DNA from: Parietaria judaica
Lineage: Eukaryota > Streptophyta > Magnoliopsida > Rosales > Urticaceae
Direction of reading: 5' to 3'
NCBI GenBank assembly: GCA_954871525.1
Contig: OX940868.1
Span: forward strand, 21,013,056-21,077,055
Length of the DNA: 64,000 nt
Part shown: in pieces, positions 1 through 11,043 of the stretch
Layout of the letters: the number at the start of each line of letters is the position of its first letter
Position numbering within the stretch: the first letter of the stretch is position 1
Made by a program: the position numbers and the translations under genes
The notes under the pieces: model-generated
Database searches by the model: none
What the model was told of the DNA's origin: nothing
The model's input: the letters and a program-made list of their open reading frames with translations, nothing else

Positions 1-1859
1 TAAAGACAATATATATAAGTAGTAGAGACGACATTAAGATCTTACTTCAATAACTTAATTATACTAATTAGTAAAGAAGATTAACAATCTACGTAGACTG
101 AGATATCAACAACAATTCATACATTGAAATTTTGTATAGTTGGTAGCTTCGAGAAAGGAAGACATTTTTTAAATTTAAAACAAAGTTCTCTAGCTTCTCA
201 CATTTATACCAAATCCTGTTGAAATGTTAAAATAAAATTTGGCTGAGAGAATATTGACTTTGATATTTATTTTTTATTTTTTTTGCATTCTTTAAATCTC
301 AAAAGTCTTATGATATATAATTATCTATACGTGCTACTATATCGGCATTAGTACTCAAAAGAAACAGAACAATGTTAAGGTTCAACTTCAATCATGTCCC
401 ATTAAGATCTATTACACGAAATATGTGCGCATCACAATTAATATAAATAAAAAGAGTGTAAAATATTTTTTATAAATTGGAGACGTACATGTATTTCTAA
501 CTTAGCATAAATTAATTAATATGGACGAAACTATACCTCCACGTTGTTTTGTACTGTGTAAGTACAACTGCTACTAAAAATTGAAATTGGGAATACATTG
601 ACGCACGTGCTATAAAATTACACACTTGTAAGTTATATCACAAATATCACTTTAATAAATATACATTAACGTGAAATAATGTATTACTTTACTTGATTGG
701 GCTTGGAATTAGAAGGAACTATTATTTAGGCTCCTAAGCTAAAATCGATGGGCCCTTCAATAAATAATACACACAAAAGTATTATTTCATGGGCCCATAT
801 AACACTCGTTTCATTGTGAACTTATAAATAGGAATACATTAATAATAAATAAAAATTAAAGAAAAGGCCTTACAATATGGTCGATGAGGCTTGATATATG
901 GCCCATAAATGTATTTTATTTCCTCTATTTCAGACAGCAGACAAAAATTAAGTCTAATTTTTTCTGTGATTATAATTTTTAGTGTCACGAAAACTCAGTA
1001 ACATGACGAAATTCAAACACCTTCGTACTCTTATCCTAACAAATCAAGAAAATGCGACGAAATCTCGTCTTATTTTTTTTTTATATAAAATTAAATTCAT
1101 AATTTGTGATATCAAATTATCATCTTCATATTCTTATCCTAACAAATCAACATTTGTTTAAGATATATATTAATTTAGTAAAGAAAAATTTAGCATAACC
1201 GATATTTGAGCCTAAGAATTATTTACCACCTAATTCTTACCAGCAGTGACTAATATTAATGAGAATAATTAAATTAGATTTTCCTCAATTATCGGACTTT
1301 GGCCTTTTCAGGCAAATCGCAGCGACAAAACAGACACGTGGCAAGATCCTACTCGTCGGTGTTACTTTTGTGTTTCCAAAGTTAGCAGTGAATTGCGATC
1401 TGAGGTGGGACCGACCACCCAGATTTAGTCTTATCCTATAAAAGAGTGAAAATTCCAGTCAATGATTGATGACAAATCACTACGTGTCATTTGTGTGTTA
1501 AGCTATAGTTTTGGTGTTATTAAGTGGAGACTTTTCGTGTGTGTTTCTTTCTTAATACAGAGATCAGAGAGATTAGTATCACATTATAATAGTTTGATTA
1601 ATTAATGAAAGTGATTCCTTCTAAAAAAAATAATAATAATAATAATGAAAGTGATATAAATCTAGCCTGGTAATACCAGTCTTTGATAATATTCTCTCAT
1701 GTAGTAGCCTGTTAAGTATGCATTAAATTATATCTTTCTCTCATGTAGTAGTCTAATTATAAATAAAAAAGAGAAAGAAATAATATAAACATTCAATTTT
1801 TGAACATTTCGTACATGTAATGCAAGTAAAATTATATAGCATGTGTACATTTCTTAGGG

Positions 1860-1903
<44 letters not shown>

Positions 1904-2563
1904 TATCACCTAACATTTACTTTTCCTTTCTATTTTTGTAAATTGCCTAAGGTCTTATAACTTCTATTAATGTCAAAGTGTCATTCAAATTAGTAACGTG
2001 CACTAAAAAGGAGAAGTGGGAGTAGTTTAATTTAAAAAGAGGAGAAATAAGAGTGATCAAATTATAAGGTTTGGACGTGTAAAAATATGGTTGGACATGC
2101 TGAGTCAGCAATTAATTGTAAGTTAAATTTGTCGTATATTTATATATATATATATATAATATTGAAAAATCAACATATAAAGGGGTTTTAACTAAAAAAT
2201 AATAATAAACACAAACAAATAAAAGATGTTAGTGCTTAAACATAAACAATAAAAAAAAAATAACAGTGTATAGTTATATATCTCCTATTTATTGTGTATA
2301 AAATATTGCTATACATACATTTTTTAAAAGAACATTATCATTATTATTATTATTATTAAAAGGTTTATTATTATTATTATTATGAAAAGGTTATTGAAAT
2401 AAAATATGTGGATTTGCATTGCATGTGTCATGACTTTTTGCATAACTAAGAAGAAATTTATCTCTACCGTGATTAAAATATTACATTTTCGAGAAGAAAA
2501 ATGATGTAAATATATTTGATTATAGTATTGCTCATATCTTAATCACAGAAACGCCAAGTCGCT

Positions 2564-2637
<74 letters not shown>
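1..2637. other. AT-rich intergenic DNA, no gene seen
   Basis: No open frame longer than about 60 codons occurs here and nothing resembles a known protein. The stretch holds a TA tract near 1862-1896, ATT runs near 2340-2383, and a long AT dinucleotide tract from about 2565 that runs up to the transposable element beginning at 2638. I see no RNA gene or recognisable repeat family in it. Confidence 0.6.
2565..2637. repeat. AT dinucleotide microsatellite
   Basis: An almost uninterrupted AT tract of about 70 bases. A similar short TA tract follows the element at 4537, so the repeat-rich element 2638-4536 appears to have been inserted into a pre-existing microsatellite, which hides its target-site duplication. 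Confidence 0.9.
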
Positions 2638-2640
<3 letters not shown>

Positions 2641-4536
2641 AAACTTTAAAAAATGACCCCTAAAAATACACTTATTTCGGTTTTGTTTCCCAATTTTTTG
2701 TTTCTGAAAAATTATTCCCCAAACTGTCTCTGAATTTTTTTATTCCCAAAATACCCTTTTTACCAAACTATCTAACTTCAAGAGTAAAACTATCCAACTT
2801 AACAGGAAAAACTGTCCAACATAAACAAACTGTCTACCCCGAAAGTGAAAACTGTCTAACTCCAAGTAATAAACTGTCTAACTTAATATATGTTTTAATG
2901 ACGGGGGATAAAACTATCCTTTTTGACCCTAACTTATCAAAGTGTCTAACTTCGCGAAAGAAACTATCCAACTCGGTGAAGAAAATTGTCCAAAAGGACT
3001 TGCAATATTTAGTGAAACATCAAACTGTCTAACTTGAAGGGTCAAATTGTCCGACTTAATGGGGAAAACTATCCAACTAAACAAATTGTCTAACCTAGAA
3101 GAGAAAACTGTCTAACTCCAAGTATTAAACTGTCTAACTTAATAAATTATGTTTTATTGACGGGGGATAAAACTATCCTTCTTGACCCTAACTTATCAAA
3201 GTGTCTAACTTCACCAAAGAAACTATCCAACTCGGTGAAGAAAACTGTCCGAAAAAACTTGCACTATTTAGTGAAACATCAAACAGTTTAACTTGAAGGG
3301 TAAAATTGTCCGACTTAATGGGGAAAACTATCCAACTAAACAAACTGTCTAACCTAGATGAGAAAACTGTCTAACTCCAAGTATCAAACTGTCTAACTTA
3401 ATAAATTATGTTTTATTTACGGGGGATAAAACTATCCTTCTTGACCCTAACTTATCAAAGTGTCTAACTTCACCACAAAAATTATCCAACTCGGTGAAGA
3501 AAACTGTCCAAAAAAACTTGCAATATTTAGTGAAACATCAAACTGTCTAACTTGAAGGGTCAAACTGTCCGACTTAACAGGGAAAACTATCCAACCAAAC
3601 AAAATGTCTATCCCAGAAGAGAAAACTGCCTAACTCTAAGTATTAAACTGTCTAACTTAATAAATTATGTTTTATTGACGGGGGATAAAACTATCATTCT
3701 TGACCCTAACTTATCAAAGTGTCTAACTTCACCAAAGAAACTATCCAACTCGGTGAATAAAACTGTCCAAAAAACTTGCTATCGAACTTAAACAAACTGT
3801 CTACCCCGAAAGAGAAAACAATCTAACTTCATGTATTAAACTATCTAATTTTAAAAATTATGTTTTGATGAGGGGTGGATAAAACTATCCTTATTGACCC
3901 CAACTTGTCAAAGTGTCTAACTTCACTAAAAAAACTATCCAATTTGGTGCAGAAAATTGTCTACAAAAACTTGCAATATTTTATGGAACATTAAACTATC
4001 TAACTTCAAGAGTAAAACCATCAAATTTAACGGGAAAAACTATCCAACTTAAACAAACTGTCTACCCCGAAAGAGAAAACAATTTAACATCGTGTATAAA
4101 ACTATCCGACACTTTATGACGGGGGATAAAACTAACTTCTTGACACTAAGTCGTCAAAGTGTCCAACTTCAAGATGAAAACTATCTAACTTTACGAGGAA
4201 AACTGTTTACACAAAGTTGTAATATTTTGAAACCAACCAACTATCTAACTTCGAGAGGATAACTATCTAACTTTACCCAGAAAACTATCTAACTTCAAAC
4301 AAACTGTCTACCCCGAAAGAGAAAACACTCAAACTTGGTATAGAAAACTGTCCACCCGTCAAAACTGTCTACCTTGATAGGAAAAACTGTCAAACTTTAT
4401 GTAAAAAACTGTCTAAATGGTATTTTGGGCAAGAACATGGCAAAATACAATTTCAGGAATAGTTTTTCAAAAACATTAAATCGGGGAACAAAACCGAAAT
4501 AAGTGTCTTTTTGGGGGTCATTTTTTAAAGTTTCCC
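2638..4536. mobile_element. 1.9-kb terminal-inverted-repeat element filled with nested tandem repeats
   Basis: The left end begins GGGAAACTTTAAAAAATGAC and the right end is its inverted counterpart (GTCATTTTTTAAAGTTTCCC). The similarity continues inward: an ACTTATTTCGG block near 2669 pairs with CCGAAATAAGT near 4494. Between the ends almost the whole element is tandem repeat. A block containing GGGGGATAAAACTATCCTT recurs near 2905, 3163, 3421 and 3681, about 258 bases apart, then in degraded form near 3873 and 4119. Each block is itself built of 15-20-base subrepeats of the type AAACTGTCTAACTTC. There is no long coding frame. The GGG-starting ends resemble other Mutator-type elements in this window. 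The duplication cannot be read because both flanks are TA microsatellite. A non-autonomous MULE is the best guess. Confidence 0.75.
2760..4440. repeat. nested tandem repeat array (about 258-bp units of 15-20-bp subrepeats)
   Basis: The array consists of variants of AAACTGTCTAACTT and AAACTATCCAACTT, arranged in higher-order units of about 258 bases that are clearest between 2900 and 3780 and decay toward 4400. It lies wholly inside the terminal-inverted-repeat element. Short frames found in it are by-products of the repeat. Confidence 0.85.
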
Positions 4537-4619
4537 TATATATATATATATTTGGTCCATGCAATAATCAAACACGTGGCTTCTTGAAAATAATAATAGC
4601 CAGATATTTATAGCTCGTA

Positions 4620-4622
<3 letters not shown>

Positions 4623-4662
<40 letters not shown>
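4623..4662. repeat. TA dinucleotide microsatellite
   Basis: A simple AT/TA tract in the intergenic stretch 4537-5013. The rest of that stretch is AT-rich, and nothing else is recognised in it. Confidence 0.85.
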
Positions 4663-4668
<6 letters not shown>

Positions 4669-5021
4669 TTACAGATAGATATAGATATAGGCTCCACGTT
4701 TCGTCCCATGCCGATCCAACTTTTTCTCTGCAAGACTTTGGAGAAAAGCGTGTTTGAAGAGTATCGCTGATAGACACTTACAGTTTAAATACACTGCATG
4801 TGTATTAGTCGAATAATCTTATTTCCTAATACCTTTTTAAGCAAAAATCTAGATGATGATCATATTAGTGATATTAAAAATCATATAAGCACTTCTTTTA
4901 CTCTTTCACATGCATATCTCGTTATTTACCTTACATAAAATGTTAATCCATCTCTCTTATATTAAACAAATCTACTTGTGTGTAATATCCGACCACAGAG
5001 AGTAAATCCCCCACCGGTGAG

Positions 5022-5276
5022 TAGAGCTGCACACATTGAACGCCGCGGCTCGTCGCGACTCGGTCGCCAAAACCGCGAGAAAACACGTCGCGACGCGTCG
5101 CGGCGTGGGCGGTCGCGGCGAGTCGCGAGAGAGAGAGAGAGAGAGTTATGTGAGACGGAGAGAGAGAGAGAGCGGGAGAGAGAGAGAGAGAGGGGGAGTC
5201 GCGACGAGTCGCGACGCGCCGGCAACCACCGCGACGAGTCGCGACGAGGGGTGGCGACGGATAATGTGCAGCTCTA
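5022..5276. mobile_element. non-autonomous hAT-type element, GC-rich (255 bp)
   Basis: An exact 8-bp direct repeat, CCGGTGAG, flanks the element (5014-5021 and 5277-5284). The ends are inverted repeats starting TAGAGCTGCACA. Eight-base duplications and TAGAGCTG-like ends are typical of the hAT superfamily. The interior is far more GC-rich than the surroundings and consists of repeated palindromic units around GCGACGAGTCGCGAC, plus a GA microsatellite (about 5128-5191). Overlapping open frames on both strands here follow from the repeat and the GA run and are not genes. The element at 6965 belongs to the same family. Confidence 0.88.
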
Positions 5277-5284
5277 CCGGTGAG

Positions 5285-5969
5285 TCAATGCATCAGTGCC
5301 TCTAAAAATATAAATTAACGTAACAATATTAAATGTTAAAAAATAAAACGCGACATAGGTCAGTATATAATTTCGAGTCGTAATGAAAACTCTTGTAGGC
5401 CAATTATGCTGAAACGGTCGATTTTTTTGCATTTGAGAACGACCACAATTTTTCTCATTTCGGTTTTTGGAAAAAACCCAAGGTTTTCTCCTTCCTAAAT
5501 CATGCGTCACTTTCTTGCAGATCTTCTACTACTGAAGATGGACAAAAAAGCAAAGCCTAATTTACTTTAAATTATAAATCAAGAGAAAGAGAAAGAAATT
5601 GGTATATATATTATCATGTGATTCATGTCTATATATACATATATAAACACACACGTGTACGTTTTGTTTAACGCTGATCGCACGTGAACGCAAATAATTA
5701 AATATAAACAGTACACTATTAAGTATTAATCAACCACTAATTAATTAAATAATAATGTTTAAATAAGTTCACACCAAATTGGTCTCTAAGAGACCGACAG
5801 TGACCATTTTGGTAAGGCTGTCTCCTTCACAGGAAACTTAGTCGGTCCATATTTTATTCACTAATTATTAATTATAACTTTATAATACCATTTGATATTC
5901 AACATTATAGATATATCAAATATCTATATAAATATCTAGAGGGTGAACAAACTTAGAGAAGGAAGAACA
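5285..5969. other. upstream region of the LURP-one-related gene
   Basis: AT-rich sequence between the hAT element and the start codon at 5970. It contains a perfect short palindrome, GGTCTCTAAGAGACC, near 5781-5795. No TATA box could be assigned with confidence in this AT-rich context. Confidence 0.4.
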
Positions 5970-7908
5970 ATGAAGAGGTTTCTCTCCCTGAAATCCTTGT
6001 CAAGGACGATCCATGATAACCAAGAAGACCATGATGATCATGCCCATGATCAAAGGTTAAAATGCGAAGATGATCACCGGAACGACGGTGTAATTGGGCC
6101 GAGCCACGCCACGTGTCTGACGGTTTGGAAGAAGTCTCTGGTGATAAGCTGTAAGGGCTTCACGGTGATTGATTCGCATGGAGATCTCGTCTATCGGGTC
6201 GACAATTACATCGGACGACCCGAAGAGATTATCCTCATGGATGCTTCAGGCGGATCTGTCCTCACCATGTGCCGTCGTAAGGTACAGCAAGATCGCTTAT
6301 TACTCGTAAATTTTGCATTATTTTATAGTTTTAAGGGAAATATATTCGAGACCAAAATTTAGTCACTAAAATGGCACTTGTATATATTGGCGACTGATTA
6401 TCCTTGGTTCATAATAAATACATAAAAATCCGTCTATAAATCAGTCTTGCTCATATGTATATACGCGATATCCGGATCTGAAAATAAGTTTCGGATACTT
6501 TAGTCAAATGCTCTTTGTTTCTAATTAATAATCATCTTAATTAGTTGTGATTATGCTCTTTGTTTCTAATAATTTCTTTATATATGTATATATTATATAT
6601 TGATATTGAGAAAAACATGAATATTGTTAATGAATGGTGAATCCATGACCATGTGATCGTTCATGAAGAGTCGTGTATGTATAGTATAGTTAAAGAAAGT
6701 GAGATAATTGGCTAGGAGTTGGATATTTTTCTTTTCAAACAAAGAAAAACAATAAGACTCGAAGTAGATTTGTGTGTCAAAAGTCAAATTGATAGAGACA
6801 ATTGAAGAGAGGATGATATATTATAACATGTTTTGAAAATTAAATATACTAAAAGTTGACTAATCTATACTAATTAGAAAATAAAAATACTTCAATAAAA
6901 TTTTAAGAGTGATATCGGGATCGGGAATTGAGATTTTAACATTTCTTTTTTATCTAAGTCTTGGAAGAGCTGCAAGCCACGACGGGGAGGGACAGATCGC
7001 GACCCGTCGCGACGGGCGCCGGTGAATCGCGACGCGTCGCGATTCAGCCGCCAAAATCGCGAACCATCGCGATTCTCCCCCGTCGTGGCGATGCTCTCTC
7101 TCCCTCCCCTTCTCTCTCTCTCTGTCTCACATATTTTCTCTCTCTCTCTCTCTCGCCATCGCGACGCATCGCGAGCTGCACCACCGCGACGCGTCGCGAC
7201 GTGACTGTTGGCGAACTCCCGCGATTACATCGCGACGGGTCGCGACGTCGCCAACAACAGCTCTGAGTCTTGGTTAATATCGGGCCATTAAGAAGAAAAA
7301 AGAAGCCGTACTTCTATATATATATAATGAAACCGGGCCGGGAATTGGGAGCCCAATTTGGAAAGATCCGACTGGCACACAACCATTTTTTAATATCACT
7401 TTTTACCGGTTGTCATAATTACCGCTAGTATTTAATCAAGAAATCGTGATTGGGTTTTCTTCTAAAATTGATTACGTTTTTATTCAATGTGATTGGACAG
7501 AAACTTGGCCTAGTGGATAATTGGTTTGTGTATGAAGGAGAAATGGGTGATGATCACCAACACCATGCCAAAACATCATCATCATCAAGAAGATTGAGGC
7601 CAATTTTCTGCATTAGGAAGAACATTAATCTCATGATTAAAAACGCTAAACCTCCCGTACTCGCCCACATTTACCGCGACACGTCGGCCAAGAGATGTAC
7701 GTACGCGATAGAGGGATCATACTCTCGCAGATCGTGTAAGGTCGTCGATGACCGCTCCAAGAAAGTGGTGGCGGAGATGAGACGGAAGCGGGAGATTGTC
7801 GGAGGCGTTTCTTACGGGGTCGAGGTTTTTCAGCTCATTGTTCATCCGGGATTTGACCCTGGATTTGCTATGGCTTTGGTTTTGCTTTTGGATCAAATGT
7901 TTTCTTAG
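5970..7908 (+). CDS. LURP-one-related (LOR, DUF567) protein
   Basis: Two exons, 5970-6281 and 7501-7908, encode 239 residues. The intron has GT...AG borders and sits between codons. The start is the ATG at 5970; the upstream in-frame GTG was ignored. Exon 1 carries the early strands of the LOR fold (LTVWKKSLVISCKGFTVID, then YRVDNYIGRPEEIILMD). Exon 2 continues with KLGLVDNWFVYEGE and ends with FQLIVHPGFDPGFAMALVLL, the characteristic C-terminal helix. The family has a Tubby-like beta-barrel fold, and founding members act in defence against oomycetes; the biochemical role of most members is unknown. The N-terminal 40 residues are rich in Asp and His and are not conserved. The 1.2-kb intron holds the hAT element at 6965-7265. 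Family assignment is secure; the precise member is not. Confidence 0.9.
6965..7265. mobile_element. non-autonomous hAT-type element in LOR intron (301 bp)
   Basis: Flanked by an exact 8-bp duplication AGTCTTGG (6957-6964 and 7266-7273). The ends are AAGAGCTG on the left and CAGAGCTG read inward from the right. The GC-rich interior has many GCGACGCGTCGCGAC-type palindromes and a CT microsatellite, as in the element at 5022, so both belong to one family. It lies inside the only intron of the LURP-one-related gene. Confidence 0.87.
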
Positions 7909-8215
7909 TTAATTTATGCATAACATGTGTAAGATATCATGTTTTTAGGTAATTAGGTGTGAAATAAAAGGGAATTCAGATGAATTTTGGTGACCAATAT
8001 TCACTATTTGCATTAGTGACATATTTCTTATAATGGAATAGCAACATTGAATTTGGACCCAAGATTTTACGGTAAATTTTATCCATAGTGAGAATTTTTT
8101 AAATTGCTGTTTTCTTTGCATTAATTTGTCTTCGAGACTGAATCTCAATTCGATAATACAAGAGCTTGGTCTAATAACTAATAGTAAACATAAAACAATA
8201 CACAAACTATTAGGA
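7909..8215. other. 3' flank of the LOR gene
   Basis: AT-rich sequence after the stop codon, up to the duplicated target site of the next hAT element. It presumably contains the 3' untranslated region. Nothing else is recognised. Confidence 0.4.
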
Positions 8216-8223
8216 GTTCGGAG

Positions 8224-8581
8224 TAGTCCCAAAAATGTGGATCCCCCCGGATCCACTTTTTTTTTTTTAAGTCGGACCCGGAACTATCCGGGTCCGGAAA
8301 AAGTCGGACCCGGATAGGTCCGGTTCCGGCCTTTTTAAAAAAAAATTAAAACAATTAAAAGCTATAATCTGGGCCGTCGATCTCGCGATCCGACGGCTCA
8401 GATTAAAGGACTACACATTAAATAAACGAATTAAATAAATAAAAAATATTTTTAAAAACCCGGAACCGGATTTATCCGGGTCCAACCTTTTCCGGAACCG
8501 GATAAATCCGGTACCGGGTCCTGGGCGGCAAAACAAATTTGGTCCGGTCGGGTACCATATATGCTCACATTTTTGGGACTA
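8224..8581. mobile_element. non-autonomous hAT-type element with CCGG motif arrays (358 bp)
   Basis: An exact 8-bp duplication GTTCGGAG flanks it (8216-8223 and 8582-8589). The 16-base terminal inverted repeats are TAGTCCCAAAAATGTG and its complement. The subterminal regions are packed with GGACCCGGA, CCGGAACCGG and GGATAAATCCGG motifs in both orientations. A central palindromic patch (GCCGTCGATC...GATCCGACGGC) lies near 8373-8397. There is no coding capacity. Such subterminal motif arrays are the usual binding sites for hAT transposases supplied in trans. Confidence 0.9.
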
Positions 8582-8890
8582 GTTCGGAGTAGGCCGGCAC
8601 TATTAAAAAAATAAAAAATTGGCGGTCGTTTAAGGCTATTAAAATAAAATAAAATTTAAACACATATCTATAATGTCTTAATAAAAAGCCTCAAACTAAA
8701 TAATATTTTGATTAGAAAAAAAACTCAAAACAATTTAAACAAACTTAATAATTTATTTTTTTTCTTAAAATCTTTGGAATTGTTGGGCCATGCTCGATTA
8801 CAAGAGTCAGGGGTGAAATTCAAAAAACTTCATATATATACATATGAAAAATAAAAATAAAAAACTAGATAAGATCTTAGTTGAGTGACT

Positions 8891-9035
8891 TTTTTTTTTT
8901 GAAGGTATCTTTGCTACGGTGGGGATCGAACCCATAACTTCCATCTTAGAAGTGGTGTGGAATTATCACTAGATTATTCTTTCCATCTTAGAAGTGGTGT
9001 GGAATTATCACTAGATTATCCTAACTGCCACTGTG
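8891..9035 (-). mobile_element. tRNA-derived SINE, minus strand
   Basis: A 14-bp target-site duplication, TTAGTTGAGTGACT, flanks it (8877-8890 and 9036-9049). Read on the minus strand it begins CACAGTGGCAGTTAGG, which fits a Pol III box A. It has a perfect box B (GGTTCGATCCC, complement of 8922-8932) and ends in an A-run (T-run at 8891-8900 on the plus strand). These are the three hallmarks of a plant tRNA-derived SINE inserted by L1-type reverse transcription. The body contains a 42-bp tandem duplication that lengthens the box A to box B distance. Confidence 0.85.
8941..9024. repeat. 42-bp tandem duplication inside the SINE
   Basis: The segment beginning CCATCTTAGAAGTGGTGTGG occurs at 8941 and again at 8983 with very few differences. 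The two copies are adjacent, so the duplication probably arose after or during insertion. Confidence 0.85.
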
Positions 9036-9049
9036 TTAGTTGAGTGACT

Positions 9050-10101
9050 GAGTACACATATTATCTGTTTCATCATAGAAAAAATGGCGTCTATTTACAA
9101 GTGAGTATATGAATTTGCTTTGCATGTGATTGTTAATTATATAAAGCATTCTCGTAACAAACATTATTTATTATGCATGAATGGACAAACACAAAATTCC
9201 AAACAATACTAGTGAGATAACTTTGTTTGTTGTGTAATTATGTTCTTGGAAAACCTTTCTGCACATGGATATCAACTGCCACTTTTGACTCCTATCTTGC
9301 ATAAGATTTAATACAACTAGGGAATATCCTCCAAATGATCCCGACATTGCCTCCATTTTTAGAGTTGCAGTAACTCACGAAAACCGCGTAAGTGTGAAAA
9401 GTCGCTCAAAATCTTTGTAATTTTTTTATATAAGATTTTTTTTCCTACATTTACACTCTCTTCATAATAAAGTTTTAGTATTTAATCGATGTATGAGTAT
9501 TTATAATATCTCTCTCTTTAATAATAAGATTATTTTTAAATTTTATAAAAATTATAATTTTAATCCCATATTTATTACAAATTACAATTATAACTCTCAT
9601 TTTTATATATAATTGCAACTGTATCCTATTAAAAATAAAGAAATTGTACGAAATGCCAAATTTTGTGTCAAACCTTTTAAGAAATGCCCATTTGTGAGAG
9701 TAAAAAAATACACACAATGGGCAGTTTTTAAAAAGTTTGACACAAAATGGGCATTTCGTTGATTTACCCTAAAAGAATATATAGTATAGATATTATTACA
9801 ATTTAAAATATTCATCGAAAAATCCCGGTAAACCAGTTAAGGAATGTGTTGCTAGAAATTATATCTTGTCATTTCTAAATGTATCCAATCCAAACTTTGT
9901 GTGTTTTTTTTCTTCAAATAAAATAAAATGGTACGAAATATCCATTTAGTTACAATTTTTTTTTAAAAAACTACCCATTCTATATAGTAAAATGGATAAT
10001 TTGTTAAAAAGTTTATACAAAACTGGTATCTTATTCATAAACCCTTTCTTTTTTCAATTTCTTGTCGTTTAGCTATCTATTTTCTTTGATCGTTTTGAGT
10101 A
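9050..10101. other. AT-rich intergenic DNA with one degenerate foldback
   Basis: No gene is recognised. The stretch holds the foldback described at 9640-9769. A possible more diverged relative lies near 9930-10030, where GTACGAAATATCCATTTAG and later AAATGGATAATTTG form a weak inverted repeat. Confidence 0.45.
9640..9769. mobile_element. small foldback element, probably Mutator-type MITE
   Basis: The left arm (ACGAAATGCC, then TTGTGTCAAACC, TTAAGAAATGCCCATTTGTG) is repeated inverted on the right (CACAATGGGCAGTTTTTAA, then AAGTTTGACACAA, TGGGCATTTCGTTGATTTACCC). The right end reads inward as GGGTAAATCAACG, a Mutator-like end. The left terminus is degenerate and no clear 9-bp duplication could be read, so the exact boundaries are approximate. 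Confidence 0.6.
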
Positions 10102-10109
10102 GTCTATCT

Positions 10110-10854
10110 CAAGGTGTTAAATTTCGCGATTTTTCATGGAAATGTCGACTGATTTTTGTTTTTCGAGGATATGCGAAAGGAAAACTTTTTCGTTTCGCTG
10201 ATTTTTTACTATTTTTCGCGAAATTCGCATGGGCAGGTGGATGGAATATAATTTTTCGTTTTTGTGAGTAAAAATTGCGAAAAATGATTGGAATTTCGCA
10301 AAAAATCATATTTTTGGTAGATTTTGGCAAAAATACCAATTAAACTTTCAGCAAAAATAATTAACTTAATATTATACACTTCAAATAATATTATAAACTT
10401 GACATACATATTAACTTCACCTAACATACATATACACTTAATATACATATTCATTTAATATTATACACTTCAACTAATATTAAATTTGTTAACATATACT
10501 GATATACATATACAATTAACATGCATATTCACTTAATATTACACACTTAATTAACATACATATTCACTTCACATAATAATATGAATTAATATTATACACT
10601 TCAACTAATAAAAGGACTTAATATTATACATTTCACCTACATATTTAAGTTACAAATGTGTTTTGTTGTATATAATTATGTCTTGTATTTATTAAATATG
10701 TAGTTTTGAACCTATATAAATATCTTGCTTAAAAACTCAAATATTTTTTACAAAATATCCGTCGAAAACCCCATCGGCATGCGGTATGCCCATGCCAAAA
10801 ATGCGGTATATGCGGCATGCGGCACGACATCGGCAAGCGACATTTTAAACCTTG
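10110..10854. mobile_element. non-autonomous hAT-type element (745 bp), CAAGGT family
   Basis: Flanked by an exact 8-bp duplication GTCTATCT (10102-10109 and 10855-10862). The ends are CAAGGTGTTAAATTTCG on the left and, read inward from the right, CAAGGTTTAAAATGTCG. The left subterminal region is rich in TTTTTCGCGA-like motifs and the right one in GCATGCGG and ATGCCG palindromic motifs. The AT-rich middle contains repeated ATTCACTTAATATTATACACTT-type phrases. Elements at 16766 and 59283 share the ends. No transposase frame is present. Confidence 0.87.
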
Positions 10855-10925
10855 GTCTATCTATACGTGTCATTTTCTACATTATATTTTCTTGTCGTTT
10901 TAGTAGGCTGTACGACTCGTTTTCT

Positions 10926-11043
10926 ATGTCAATATTTTCTTGTCGTTTTTTAAGTGGATAAAAATGAAAAGATGAAAATGGAGAATGTCAATATTATCTT
11001 GTCGTTTTTTAAGTGGATAAAAATGAAAAGATGAAAATGGAGA
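10926..11043. repeat. 59-bp tandem duplication reaching into the tRNA-Ala 3' end
   Basis: Two nearly identical 59-bp copies lie head to tail at 10926-10984 and 10985-11043. The second copy contains the last six bases of the tRNA-Ala gene (11038-11043), so the first copy carries a detached duplicate of the tRNA 3' end. The unit contains A-runs that read as T-runs on the tRNA strand, so Pol III termination signals are present in duplicate. Confidence 0.85.

Noticed and set aside
3552..4119. Open frames of 68-79 codons
   Set aside because: They lie within the nested tandem repeats of the element at 2638-4536 and simply translate the repeated AAACTGTCTAACTT unit.
2760..4440. CRISPR-like spacing of short repeats
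   Set aside because: Repeats are degenerate, contiguous and lack uniform unique spacers; the genome is a plant nuclear genome.
4962..5305. Overlapping Arg/Ser-rich open frames on both strands
   Set aside because: They fall inside the GC-rich hAT element and its GA microsatellite; low complexity and open frames on both strands follow from the repeat.
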